Shown here: in pieces, positions 13,101 through 23,732 of the stretch | How the letters are laid out: each line of letters opens with the position of its first letter | Numbering within the stretch: the stretch's first letter is position 1 | Source: Arenicola marina | Lineage: Eukaryota > Annelida > Polychaeta > Arenicolidae | Direction: 5' to 3' | Assembly (NCBI GenBank): GCA_964019135.1 | Contig: OZ025253.1 | Coordinates: 6,515,059-6,579,058 of the forward strand | DNA: 64,000 bases | Position numbers and translations under genes: made by a program | Notes under the pieces: model-generated | Databases searched by the model: none | The model's input: only the letters and a program-made list of their open reading frames with translations | What the model was told of the DNA's origin: nothing

Positions 13101-14492
13101 CATGGGAACCCCTCACTGTGTCATGGGAACCCCTCCCTGTGTCATGGGAACCCCTCCCTGTGTCATGGAAACCCCTCCATGTGTCATGGGAACCCCTCCC
13201 TGTGTCATGGGAACCCCTCCCTGTGTCATGGTAACCCCTCACTGTGTCATGGTAACCCCTCACTGTGTCATGGGAACCCCTCACTGTGTCATGGTAACCC
13301 CTCACTGTGTCATGGTAACCCCTCACTGTGTCATGGGAACCCCTCACTGTGTCATGGGAACCCTTCCCTGTGTCATGGGAACCCCTCCCTGTGTCATGGG
13401 AACCCCTCCATGTGTCATGGGAACCCCTCACTGTATCATGGGAACCCGTCACTGTGTCATGGGAACCCCTCCCTGTGTCATGGGAACCCCTCCCCGTGTC
13501 ATGGGAACCCCTTGATGTGTCATGGGAACCCCTCCCTGTGTCATAGGAACCCCTTCCTGTGTCATGGGAACCCCTCCCTGTGTCATGGTAACCCCTCACT
13601 GTGTCATGGGAACCCCTCACTGTGTCATGGGAACCCCTCCCTGTGTCATGGGAACCCCTCCCTGTGTCATGGGAACCCCTCACTGTGTCATGGGAACCCC
13701 TCACTGTGTCATGGGAACCCCTCCCTGTGTCATGGGAACCCCTCCATGTGTCATGGGAACCCCTCCCTGTGTCATGGGATCCCCTCCCTGTGTCATGGGA
13801 ACCCCTCCCTGTGTCATGGGAACCCCTCCCTGTGTCATGGGAACCCCTCCCTGTGTCATGGGAACCCCTCCATGTGTCATGGGAACCCCTCCCTGTGTCA
13901 TGGGAACCCCTCCCTGTGTCATGGGAACCCCTCACTGTGTCATGGGAACCCCTTGATGTGTCATGGGAACCCCTCCCTGTGTCATGGGAACCCCTCCATG
14001 TGTCATGGGAACCCCTCCCTGTGTCATGGGAACCCCTCACTGTGTCATGGGAACCCCTCCCTGTGTCATGGGAACCCCTCCCTGTGTCATGGGAACCCCT
14101 CCCTGTGTCATGGGAACCCCTCCCTGTGTCATGGGAACCCCTCCATGTGTCATGGGAACCCCTCCCTGTGTCATGGGAACCCCTCCCTGTGTCATGGGAA
14201 CCCCTCCCTGTGTCATGGGAACCCCTCCCTGTGTCATGGGAACCCCTCCCTGTGTCATGGGAACCCCTCCCTGTGTCATGGGAACCCCTCCCTGTGTCAT
14301 GGGAACCCCTCCCTGTGTCATGGGAACCCCTCCCTGTGTCATGGGAACCCCTCCCTGTGTCATGGGAACCCCTCCCTGTGTCATGGGAACCCCTCCCTGT
14401 GTCATGGGAACCCCTCCATGTGTCATGGGAACCCCTCCCTGTGTCATGGGAACCCCTCCCTGTGTCATGGGAACCCCTCCCTGTGTCATGGG
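10147..14492. repeat. 4.3-kb 21-bp minisatellite with higher-order structure
   Basis: About 206 copies of a 21-bp unit with core TGTGTCATGGGAACCCC. The unit length is a multiple of three and has no stop in most frames, giving long spurious open frames on both strands. Rare variants mark two higher-order repeats: the GGGGAAACGTTGTCATGG variant at 10171 and 10817 (646 bp apart), and the TGTGTCAAGG (11161, 12265) and CCTTATGTAACCCC (11617, 12721) variants, both exactly 1104 bp apart. The last kilobase (13.5-14.49 kb) is far more homogeneous than the rest, suggesting recent expansion at that end. Confidence 0.97.
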
Positions 14493-14548
14493 ACGGTACA
14501 GGACGACCACGGTATGTGATAATATAGCTCAGGTTTCAACCATTTGTC

Positions 14549-14806
14549 CCGGAGTGTAAAGGACCCGCCGCCAGACCCGTTGCTGGAGGTCCCGGAGTGT
14601 AAAGGACCCGCCGCCAGACCCGTTGCTGGAGGTCCCAGAGTGTAAAGGACCCGCCGCCAGACCCGTTGCTGGAGGTCCCGGAGTGTAAAGGACCCACCGC
14701 CAGACCCGTTGCTGGAGGTCCCGGAGTGTAAAGGACCCACCGCCAGACCCGTTGCTGGAGGTCCCGGAGTGTAAAGGACCCACCGCCAGACCCGTTGCTG
14801 GAGGTC
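14549..14806. repeat. 43-bp minisatellite
   Basis: Six copies of a 43-bp unit containing GGAGTGTAAAGGACCC and CCGTTGCTGGAGGT, almost identical to each other. Confidence 0.95.
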
Positions 14807-14875
14807 CAGGACTCACATGTGCTGTGATGGTCGATTTCCTGGAGCCGATCACGACAGATGGCTGCACTCGGGCTT

Positions 14876-14985
14876 AGGTTTGGGATGTATTTTGCGTTTG
14901 GGTTATAGTTTGGGTTATAGTTAGGGTTATATTTTGGGCTAGGGTTAGGGTTAGGGTTTGGGTTGGTTCTTGTGTTTGTGTTTGA
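14876..14985. repeat. Interstitial degenerate telomere-like repeat (TTAGGG / TTTGGG / TTATAG)
   Basis: GGGTTAGGGTTAGGGTTTGGG occurs near 14940-14965 within a longer G/T-rich run of related hexamers and heptamers. TTAGGG is the usual telomere repeat of deuterostomes and many other animals. The tract is short, degenerate and internal. Confidence 0.7.
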
Positions 14986-15357
14986 GTTGCAGATGTGGTT
15001 TGGGTTTGACTCAACCACGGAATCCAGCCTACCACCTTTGTCCATACGTGACCTTGAGATTGACCGCGTCAAGTTGACCTCCCTCGCCCCCTCGCCCCCT
15101 CGCACCCCGGTCTCCCTTCCCCCCGCCCAGCCTCCCGCCGCCGCGTTGTCGAGGTAGGTGGGAGGGAGGGGGAGGGGAAAGGTCCACACGCCTGGGCTTT
15201 AGATGCCTGGAGGATGGGTTGTGTAGGGTGGGAGCCCGGCGGGGTTGAGTGGGATGTGGAGAGAGGTCGGGTGTCGGGCCACCCTGGACTGACCGTTGGT
15301 ATTGTACACGCTGGGGCCGAAACGCGGCACCGTCGCCGGATGAGGGTGAAGCACGCA

Positions 15358-16322
15358 GGGCTGAGGGCGGAGGGCGGAGGGCGGAGGGCGGAGGGCGGAG
15401 ATGGGGGAGAGGGTGTAGGGCGGGGGGCGGAGGGCGGAGGGCGGAGGGCGGAGATGGGGGAGAGGGCGTAGGGCGGGGGGCGGAGGGCGGAGGGCTGAGG
15501 GCGGAGAGGGGGGAGGGCGGAGAGGGCGGAGGGCTGAGGGCTGAGGGCGTAGGGCGTAGGGCGGAGGGCGGAGGGCGGAGAGGGAGGAGGGCTGAGGGCG
15601 TAGGGCGGAGGGCGGAGGGCGTAGGGCGGAGAGGGAGGAGGGCTGAGGGCGGAGGGCGGAGAGGGGGGAGAGGGCGTAGGGCGGGGGGCGGAGAGGGCGG
15701 AGGGCGGAGGGCTGAGGGCGGAGAGGGCGGAGGGCGGAGAGGGCGGAGAGGGCGGAGGGCGGAGGGCGGATAGGGCGGATAGAGCGTAGGGCGGGGGCGG
15801 AGAGAGCGGAGAGGGCGGAGAGGGCGTAGGGCGGGGGCGGAGAGAGCGGAGGGCTGAGGGCGGAGAGGGCGGAGAGGGCGGAGGGCGGAGAGGGCGGAGA
15901 GGGCGGAGGGCGGAGAGGGCGGAGGGCGTAGGGCTGAGGGCGGAGAGGGCGGAGAGGGCGAAGAGGGCGGAGGGCGGGGGCGGAGAGAGCGGAGGGCTGA
16001 GGGCGGAGGGGGCGGAGAGAGCGGAGGACGGAGGGCAGAGGGCAGAGGGCAGAGGGCAGAGGGCAGAGGGCAGAGGGCAGAGGGCAGATGGCGGATGGCA
16101 GAGGGCAGATGGCAGATGGCAGAGGGCAGATGGCAGAGGGCAGAGGTCAGAGGTCAGAGGGCAGAGGGCAGAGGGCAGAGGGCAGAGGGCAGGGGCAGAA
16201 GGTGGAGGGCGGAGGGCGGAGGGCGGAGGGCGGAGGGCGGAGGACGGAGGGCGGGGGACGGAGGGCGGAGGGTGGAGGGCGGAGGACGGAGGGCGGAGGG
16301 CGGAGGGCGGAGGGCGGAGGGC
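15358..16322. repeat. 7-bp satellite (GGGCGGA)n, block 1
   Basis: A purine-rich array of GGGCGGA units interrupted by GGGCTGA, GGGCGTA and GGGCAGA variants. It grades from GGGCGGA to GGGCAGA at 16030-16195 and back. It abuts the SINE fragment at 16322. Confidence 0.95.
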
Positions 16323-16476
16323 ATGTCTGTGTGGTCGCAGGATAAAAATCCCATGTCCTTCTTCGCAAAGAGTAGGGGGTTAACCCCGGGGGACATGGTC
16401 CCACTCTCCCTTCCCTCTCTCACTGACGCGATATGACCAAAGGTGGTTAAAGCGTCCACAATATACAACCAACCAA
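16322..16476 (+). mobile_element. tRNA-derived SINE, 5'-truncated copy (family A)
   Basis: The body matches two other copies in the window (22598-22810 and 52780-53003): TGTGTGGTCGCAGGATAAA, then CCATGTCCTTCTTCGCAAA, then GACGCGATATGACCAAA, then a tail built of ACAACCAACCAAC. The tRNA-like head with the B box is missing here; the 7-bp satellite sits in its place. Confidence 0.85.
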
Positions 16477-16481
16477 CGGAG

Positions 16482-16720
16482 GCGGAGGGGCGGAGGGCGG
16501 AGGGTAGAGGTCAGAGGGTAGAGGGCGAAGGGCGGAGGGCGGAGGGCGGAGAGCGGAGGGCGGAGGGCGGAGGGCGGAGAATGGAGAGTAGAAAGCGGAG
16601 AGGGCGGAGAGGGCGTAGGGCGGAGAAGGCGTAGGGCGGAGGGCGGAGGGCGGAGGGTAGAGGGCGGAGGGCGAAGAACGGAGAATGGAGAGTAGAAAGC
16701 GGAGAGGGCGGAGATGGCGT
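16482..16720. repeat. 7-bp satellite (GGGCGGA)n, block 2
   Basis: Continuation of the GGGCGGA array on the far side of the SINE fragment, with GGGTAGA and GAGTAGA variants. The SINE is thus embedded in the array or the array grew from both sides of it. Confidence 0.9.
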
Positions 16721-17570
16721 AGGACACGCGGACGCTGACGAACGCTGGACTGTCGGCGTCATGTGGCCACCTCCCCCGCCCCCCCCCCTCACCCTCCCCA
16801 TCCTACCCATGTGTGTATGCCTGCCGCCAGAAGGCCGAGCCGCGGGGTGCAAGGAGGGGGGGGGTGGGCGTGGCGGTGTATGAAGTGAAGGGTTGGCGGC
16901 CGCACTGTCCGTGGGTGGGCGGCCTGTCCGGGGGTCTGGCGGGCATCGACTCAGGCCGCTGGCCTAGCCAGGGTAAGGGCGGGGTTGTGGAGGGGTAGGG
17001 GCGGGTTTGTTGGGAGTGTGGGTGGGATAAGGGCAGCAGGAGGGGAGAAGGGGAGGTGGGGGCGTAGCGAGCGGCCTGGATTCGCGCCACGCTGCGGTGA
17101 GGTCGGCAGGAAAGAAGAGGAGAGAGAGGACAGGGGATGGGGAGGGGAAGGGCGGGGGGGGCGGACTTTGTCGTGATGGCGAAGTGGTGGCCGCCGCCGC
17201 TGGCACGGTGAGCTAAACCTGGTGTCGCGGTGGCGGGGTGGGGGTGGCCGTGCGGGCCGGGGCGGCAGGTGTGTGTGGGAGTGGCGGAGGCGGAGTGGGT
17301 GTGCGGGAGAGGACGGGGAGAGGGGTGGGGGTGGTTAGGCCGTGGCTTTCCAGCTGAGCGATGAGTCGCGCCGCCAAGTTTCCGTAACTGGTATTATTGC
17401 TTGCCTGGAAGCCTTGAACGCGCTGCCAGCGATGAGGGACGGCGGCGAGGCGAGGACTGGGTGGGTGGGTGGCGCTGGGGGTCGGGGCGCTGGGATTGGT
17501 GAGGATGGCGAAATAGGGCGTAGGGGAGGGGGGGGTTAAGTCTCCAGCGCGGATGTCTCAGAGGTGCGAG
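16721..17570. other. GC-rich intergenic stretch, no gene seen
   Basis: G-rich on the plus strand throughout, with short C-runs near 16775-16795. Open frames here show only compositional glycine, arginine or proline bias. I cannot support a gene, promoter or RNA. Confidence 0.5.
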
Positions 17571-17574
17571 ACGA

Positions 17575-19640
17575 CCGTCGGTGGCGGGGAGGGTCGGCCA
17601 TCGGGGTGGTGGGGAGTGTCGGCGAGTGGGTTGGCGGGGAGGGTCGGCCATCGGGCTGGTGGGGAGTGTCGGCGAGTGGGGTGGCGGGGAGGGTCGGCCA
17701 GTGTGGTGGCGGGGAGGGTCGGCGAGTGGGGTGGCGGGGAGGGTCGGCCAGTGTGGTGGCGGGGAGGGTCGGCCAGTGTGGTGGCGGGGAGGGTTGGCGA
17801 GTGGGGTGGTGGGGAGGGTCGGCGAGTGGGGTGGCGGGGAGGGTCGGCGAGTGGGTTGGCGGGGAGGGTCGGCCATCGGGCTGGTGGGGAGTGTCGGCGA
17901 GTGGGGTGGCGGGGAGGGTCGGCCAGTGTGGTGGCGGGGAGGGTCGGCGAGTGTGGTGGCGGGGAGTGTCGGCGAGTGGGGTGGCGGGGAGGGTCGGCGA
18001 GTGTGGTGGCGGGGAGGGTCGGCCAGTGTGGTGGCGGGGAGGGTCGGCCAGTGTGGTGGCGGGGAGTGTCGGCGAGTGTGGTGGCGGGGAGGGTCGGCGA
18101 GTGGGGTGGTGGGGAGGGTCGGCGAGTGGGGTGGCGGGGAGGGTCGGCGAGTGGGTTGGCGGGGAGGGTCGGCCATCGGGGTGGTGGGGAGTGTCGGCGA
18201 GTGGGGTGGCGGGGAGGGTCGGCGAGTGTGGTGGCGGGGAGGGTCGGCGAGTGTGGTGGCGGGGAGTGTCGGCGAGTGGGGTGGCGGGGAGGGTCGGCAA
18301 GTGGGGGTCGGCGAGTGGGGTGGCGGGGAGGGTCGGCGACTGGGGTCGTTGTGAGGGTCGGCCGAGGGTCTGCGAGTGGGGTGGCGGGGAGGGTCGGCGA
18401 GTGGGGTGGGCGGGGACGGTCGGCGAGTGGGTTGGCGGGTAGGGTCGGCGAGTGGGTTGGCGGGGAGGGTCGGCGAGTGTGGTGGCGGGGCGGGTCGGCG
18501 AGTGGGTGGCGGGAGGGTCGGCGACTGGGTGGTTGGGAGGGTTGGCGAGTGGAGGTGGCGGGGAGGGTCGGCGAGTGGGGTGGTGGGGAGGGTCGGCGAC
18601 TGGGTTGGCGGGGAGGGTCTGCGAGTGGGGTGGCGGGAGGGTGGGCGAGTGGGGTGGCGGGGAGGGTTGGCGAGTGGAGTGGCGGGGAGGGTCGGCGAGT
18701 GGGTTGGCGGGGAGGGTCTGCGAGTGGGTTGGCGGGGAGGGTCGGCGAGTGGGGTGGCGGGGTGAGGGTTGGCGACTGGGGTGGTTGGAGTGTTGGCCGA
18801 GTGGGGTGGCGGGAGGGTCGGCGAGTGGGTGGCGGGGAGGGTCGGCGACTGGGTGGTTGGGAGGGTTGGCGAGTGGGGTGGCGGGGAGGGTCGGCGAGTG
18901 GGGATGGTGGGGAGGGTCGGCGACTGGGTTGGCGGGGAGGGTCTGCGAGTGGGGTGGCGGGGAGGGTTGGCGAGTGGGGTGGCGGGGAGGGTGGCGAGTG
19001 GGGTGGCGGGGAGGGTCGGCGAGTGGGTGGCGGGGAGGGTCTGCGAGTGGGTAGCGGGGAGGGTCGGCGAGTGGGGTGGCGGTGAGGGTTGGCCGACTGG
19101 GGTGGTTGGGAGGGTTGGCGAGTGGGTGGCGGGGAGTGTCGGCGAGTGGGGTGGCGGGGAGGGTCTGCGAGTGGGGTGGCGGGGAGGGTTGGCGAGTGGG
19201 TTGGCGGGGAGGGTCGGCGAGTGGGGTGGCGGTGAGGGTTGGCGACTGGGTGGTTGGAGGGTTGGCGAGTGGGGTGGCGGGGAGGGTCGGCAAGTGGGGG
19301 TCGGCGTAGTGGGGTGGCGGGGAGGGTCGGCGACTGGGTTGGCGGGCGAGGGTCTGCGAGTGGGGTGGCGGTGAGGGTTGGCGAGTGGGGTGGCGGGGAG
19401 GGTTGCGAGTGGGGTGGCGGGAGGGTCGGCGAGTGTGGTGCGGGGAGGGTTGGCGAGTGGGGTGGCGGGGAGGGTCTGCGAGTAGGGTGGCGGGGAGGGT
19501 CGGCGGAGTGGGGTGGCGGTGAGGGTTGGCGACTGGGGTGGTTGGGAGGGTTGGCGAGTGGGGTGGCGGGGAGGGTCGGCAAGTGGGGGTCGGCGAGTGG
19601 GTGGCGGGGAGGGTCGGCGACTGGGGTCGTTGTGAGGGTC
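17575..19640. repeat. 2.1-kb 25-bp minisatellite
   Basis: About 80 copies of a 25-bp unit with core GGGGAGGGTCGGCGAGTGG. Strong strand bias: the plus strand is almost free of C apart from the GTCGGC core. The left part (17.6-18.3 kb) is built from larger alternating blocks with GGCCATCGGG and GGCCAGTGTG variants; the right part carries many single-base length changes. Long open frames on both strands result from the lack of stops. Confidence 0.96.
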
Positions 19641-19825
19641 GGCCTGAACCCCCCGGTCTGAGACCTATGCCACAGGAGGGCTTGGACACTACGGCCTTGA
19701 TCTTGAGGACCCCCACCCGAGTCCGCCTTATCTCTCGACGTCCAAAGGATTAAAACGTTTTTCGCTCAGCCTGGCAGAAAGCTTCAGGGCTCTTATGGGG
19801 GACCGCTGACCTTCCGCGGCCGCTC

Positions 19826-20066
19826 GCATGGTGACCCCGGGGTGGTGGTCTCGGGGTGGTGGCCCCGGGGTGGTGGCCCGGTGGGGGGGGGGGTGCCCGG
19901 GGGCGGTGGCCCAGGGGGCGGGTGGCCCGGAGACGGTGGCCTTGGGGGGTGGCACCGGGGATGGTGGCCCCGGGATGATGGGCCCGGGGTGGTGGCCCCA
20001 GGGATGGGTGGCCCCAGGGTGGTGGCCCTGGGGGTGGTGGCCCACGGCGGGGGGTGGCCCTGGGGA
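19826..20066. repeat. Short G-rich repeat (GGTGGCCCNGGG type)
   Basis: Imperfect repeats of GGTGGCCCCGGGGTGGTGG with variable spacing of roughly 15 to 20 bp. No coding potential is visible. Confidence 0.8.
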
Positions 20067-20094
20067 GGGGGAGGTCTACTCAATCTAGTCTAAC

Positions 20095-20320
20095 CTCAAT
20101 GCAGGTGCTGGGGTTCGAACCCACGACCGGCCTGCCACTGAGTCAGAGAGGCTCCCAGCGGCAAATAGTCTCCGTTCATGACGTAGGAGGAGGGGGGTGG
20201 TGGTCGGGGTGGGCTCACATACTGCTATCTGGGGGAGACTGGCGGGTTATCATTACGTACCGAACACCTTTGCACTGGAGCGCGGTGCGCTAACGGCTCG
20301 GCCACCGGGGACGCCCCCGG
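20095..20320 (-). mobile_element. tRNA-derived SINE on the minus strand (family B), with an internal insertion
   Basis: On the minus strand the head reads GGGGGCGTCCCCGGTGGCC, then an A-box-like GTGGCCGAGCCGTTAGCGC (near 20305-20289), and a perfect B-box type GGGTTCGAACCCC at 20121-20109. The A to B spacing is about 170 bp, far more than in a tRNA, so extra sequence has been inserted between the boxes. The head resembles the SINE at 29793. Confidence 0.7.
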
Positions 20321-20994
20321 CTGTGTGACACCGCAGGGTTTGGGGGGGGGGGGGGGGGCGGAGATGGGGAGGGAGACGGTTTTTGGTCGGTTGACTGGTT
20401 GTCAAGGTGATCAATTAGGGGAGAACCGCGGCGTCTGCGCGCGCACTCCACGCCACACCTGGTGTGGCTTGGAGGGACGCCGGCATTTTAAAAAACTGAG
20501 ATTAACACCATGCTGTCTGACTGTCCCCCCCCCCCCACCCACGCCCCTCTCATTGCCGCCAAATCCTCCCCCATCCCGCTCCCCCCCCCAGCACCCCCCC
20601 CCCTCCCCATCACCCCACTTCCCAGCCGACCCATTCAATCATTCCCGAAAAGGCAGATAAATTTTACATTGTGTTGTCGCCAGCGACGATGTGGCGATTG
20701 GTGGCGAAGGAGCGCGGGGGGGGGGAGGGAAGGTGGTGGGATGAGGGAAGAAAGGAGGGGGGTGCAGGTATGCCAGTCGGCAGACACACGTGGCACGTGC
20801 AGCGGGAAACGCTTCTGGTGGCACGCTGTAGGGGCAGCACCGTCGTCACCGATGTCACTAACTAACGGCCTCTAGCGGACGAGCCAGCGAACGAAATAAG
20901 CCATCAGCGACGGATAAGTCGGTCATGTGGTAGGATGGGCAGGCGGGGGGTGACTTTCCGAAACCTGACGAATGGGTGGAGAGTGGGTGTTTAG

Positions 20995-21170
20995 CAGGCA
21001 TTAGTTTTGGCAGTAGTTTTGGCAGTAGTTCTGGCATCAATTCTGGCATTAGGTTTGACGGTAGTTTGACAGTAGTTTTGGCAGTAGTTTTGGCAGTAGT
21101 TTTGGCAGTAGTTTTGACAGTAGTTTTGACAGTAGTTTTGGCAGTAGTGTTGGCAGTAGTTTTTGGCTGT
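20995..21170. repeat. 12-bp repeat (TTTTGGCAGTAG)n
   Basis: About 14 copies of a 12-bp unit, with TTTTGACAGTAG and TTCTGGCATCAA variants. Confidence 0.93.
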
Positions 21171-21267
21171 ACTTCATTCAGTAGCCAATGGCAGTATTTG
21201 AAGCGCCCAGCATTGCGAGAACCGATGTCCTGTGCACAACAACATACTGGCGAACCACCTCCCCCCC

Positions 21268-21535
21268 GAGCGGCTTCCACACTCGGACTGAGTGCGTCCT
21301 GCCGAGCGGCTTCCACACTCGGACTGAGTGCGTCCTGCCGAGCGGCTTCCACACTCGGGACTGAGTGCGTCCTGCCGAGCGGCTTCCACACTCGGACTGA
21401 GTTCGTCCTGCCGAGCGGCTTCCACAACTCGGACTGAGTGCGTCCCTGCCGAGCGGCTTCCACACTCGGACTGAGTGCGTCCTGCCGAGCAGCTTCCACA
21501 CTCGGACTGAGTGCGTCCTGCCGAGCGCTTGCACA
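21268..21535. repeat. 36-bp minisatellite
   Basis: About 7.5 copies of a 36-bp unit containing CGGCTTCCACACTCGGACTG. Single-base insertions occur in a few copies (for example near 21356 and 21425), shifting any reading frame, so it is not coding. Confidence 0.95.
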
Positions 21536-21539
21536 CTCG

Positions 21540-22228
21540 TTCGACAACTACTGCGACAACTACTGCGACAACTACTGCGACAACTACTGCGACAACTACT
21601 GCGACAACTATTATGACAACTAATGCGACAACTACTGCGACAACTACTGCGACAACTATTGCGACAACTACTGGCGACAACTACTGCGGCAACCATTGCG
21701 ACAACTACTGCGACAACTACTGCGACAACTACTGCGACAACTATTATGAGAACTAATGCGACAACTACTGCGACAACCATTGCGACAACTATTATGACAA
21801 CTAATGCTACAACTACTGCGACAACTACTGCGACAACTATTGCGACCACTACTGCGACAACTACTGCGGCAACCATTGCGACAACTACTGCGACAACTAC
21901 TGCGACAACTAATGCGACAACTAATGCGACAACTACTGCGACAACTACTGCGACCACTACCTGCGACAACTATTATTACAAATAATGGCGACACCTACTG
22001 CGACAACTACTGCGACAACTACTGCGACAACTATTATGACAACTAATGCGACAACTACTGCGACAACTATTATGACAACTACTGTGACAACTACTGCGAC
22101 AACTATTATGACAACCATTGCGACAACTAATGCGACTACTACTGCGACAACTATTACGACAACTACTGCGACAACTACTGCGACAACTATTATGCCAACT
22201 AATGCGACAACTACTGCACAACTACTGC
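21540..22228. repeat. 12-bp satellite (CTACTGCGACAA)n, running into an assembly gap
   Basis: About 57 copies of a 12-bp unit with CTATTATGACAA, CTAATGCGACAA and CCATTGCGACAA variants. The variants recur in blocks. The array ends at the gap, so its true length is unknown. Confidence 0.96.
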
Positions 22229-22428
22229 NNNNNNNNNNNNNNNNNNNNNNNNNNNNNNNNNNNNNNNNNNNNNNNNNNNNNNNNNNNNNNNNNNNNNNNN
22301 NNNNNNNNNNNNNNNNNNNNNNNNNNNNNNNNNNNNNNNNNNNNNNNNNNNNNNNNNNNNNNNNNNNNNNNNNNNNNNNNNNNNNNNNNNNNNNNNNNNN
22401 NNNNNNNNNNNNNNNNNNNNNNNNNNNN
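22229..22428. other. Assembly gap of 200 N
   Basis: Exactly 200 undetermined bases follow the 12-bp satellite. The round number suggests a placeholder length. Unique sequence resumes on the right side, so the array probably collapsed here. Confidence 0.99.
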
Positions 22429-22597
22429 CGACTTGTGAAGGCCGTGGGGTGGGGGTGGGGGCATTAGAAATACCTCAGATGTGCCAGGCTATGAAAACTT
22501 TTGATTCATTATCGTTAGAAGCGCGCGTCCTGCCACGGTCACTCAGTGACTTGGACTCACCCACCCTGACATTGGCAGTGGGTCCCCTGAACAGCAT

Positions 22598-22810
22598 CAG
22601 GGGGCGGCCCGGTAGCTAATGACACGTGGATCTGTGGTTCGCGCCCCGCTGCGGCCATGTCTGTGTGGTCGCAGGATAAAGTTCCCATGTCCTTCTTGGC
22701 AAAGAGTAGGGGGTTACCCCGGGGACATGGCTCCACTCTCCGTTCCATTTCCCGTTGACGCGATATGACCAAAAAGTGGTCAAAGCGTCCTGAATATACA
22801 ACAAACAACC
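22598..22810 (+). mobile_element. tRNA-derived SINE (family A), near full length
   Basis: Head with a weak A-box-like segment (CGGTAGCTAATGAC, 22609-22622) and a B box GGTTCGCGCCCC at 22636-22647, 20 to 30 bp apart as in a shortened tRNA head. The body matches the other two copies: TGTGTGGTCGCAGGATAAA, GGGGTTACCCCGGGGACATG and GACGCGATATGACCAAA. It ends in an ACAACAAACAACC tail. Pol III promoter geometry defines it as a SINE; it encodes no protein. Confidence 0.85.
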
Positions 22811-22834
22811 GCTGGCTCCCCTGAACGTTACGCT

Positions 22835-22935
22835 GGTTTCCCGATTATTCGCTTCGGTTCCTTGTTTCACTTTGGTTCCCTGATTATTCACTTTGGTTCC
22901 CTGATTATTCACTTTGGTTCCCTGATTATTCATTC
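22835..22935. repeat. 21-bp tandem repeat
   Basis: About five copies of a 21-bp unit containing GGTTCCCTGATTATTCACTT. It lies directly after the SINE tail. Confidence 0.9.
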
Positions 22936-23102
22936 TGGGTCCCACGACAATAACCTTCGCTAACCGTCACATTATATTTCGGCGAAGCCAGTTGTGAACG
23001 ATTCATGGTTGGGGGTGTATGGGGGGCGGGGAGGGGGGGCGCGAAATACATCTCGGGGCGGGCAGACCGGTGTGTGGGGGTGGAGGGTATGGGGCGGGAG
23101 GG

Positions 23103-23304
23103 TAAAGGCCATGATACATCTGGCAAAGTTTCGGTAACTTTGTGACCGAAACTTTATTTCCGAAACTTTTCACTGGTGTATCCTGAAATGTTTCGGTAAC
23201 TTTGTGACCGAAACATTGTTTCCGAAGTTTCAACATGTTTGAATTTGGGACACAAGTTTCGGACACAAAGTTACCGAAACTTTTTAGATGTATCATGGCC
23301 TTAA
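23103..23304. mobile_element. Miniature inverted-repeat element (MITE), about 200 bp
   Basis: Left end AAAGGCCATGATACATCT and right end AGATGTATCATGGCCTTA form terminal inverted repeats that continue through AAAGTTTCGGTAACTTTGTG. The interior has further copies of GTTTCGGTAACTTTG and its complement, so the element can fold on itself repeatedly. Flanking TA/AA is compatible with a TA target site with one change. It lies about 430 bp before the likely start codon of the next gene. Confidence 0.8.
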
Positions 23305-23732
23305 CGGGGGCGGGAGGGTATGGGGCAGAAAGGTAGAAGCGGGAGGGCGGGAGGGGACGCAGTTGTTGGAGTAGCTGAGCAGATGGTGCCGCGTTCTGTA
23401 TTTTTGCCGCTACGTGGTGTGTGTGGATGGGGATACGGGGGGATAGGGGGGTTGCGGGGGGGGGGGGGGGGAGGGGGCTGCACGCCGTTCCTTATTTTTG
23501 CCGTTGCCGTAAATGTTTTGCTGGTGTTGTACTCTGGCCTCTATTAACGAGTCGCTTCCGCCGACAGTCGCCGCGCGACTAAACCCCGTTGTGTTGTGTC
23601 GCGACCAGCCCGCGACCAGCCCGCAACCAGCCCTGACTGGACTCAGCGGTTGGTGTTCATGGAGTTTTTGGGCTCTCTTTTTTTTTTGGTGACTGATATC
23701 TCGCCTGGGTATTGTGTATTAATATCATAAAT

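Noticed and set aside
10813-14040. 1075-codon minus-strand open frame (SHDTGRG repeats) and several plus-strand frames of 300 to 800 codons
   Set aside because: The unit is 21 bp and stop-free, so long open frames arise on both strands at once. No start context, flanking exon or family resemblance.
14876-14985. A true chromosome end
   Set aside because: The telomere-like repeats are short, degenerate and followed by about 49 kb of sequence with genes.
17536-19716. Proline-rich 726-codon minus-strand frame and glycine/arginine-rich plus frames
   Set aside because: Artefacts of the 25-bp GC-rich array; several frames on both strands overlap completely.
20095-20320. A functional tRNA gene on the minus strand
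   Set aside because: A good B box is present but the A to B distance is about 170 bp and no acceptor stem or cloverleaf forms; it fits a SINE.
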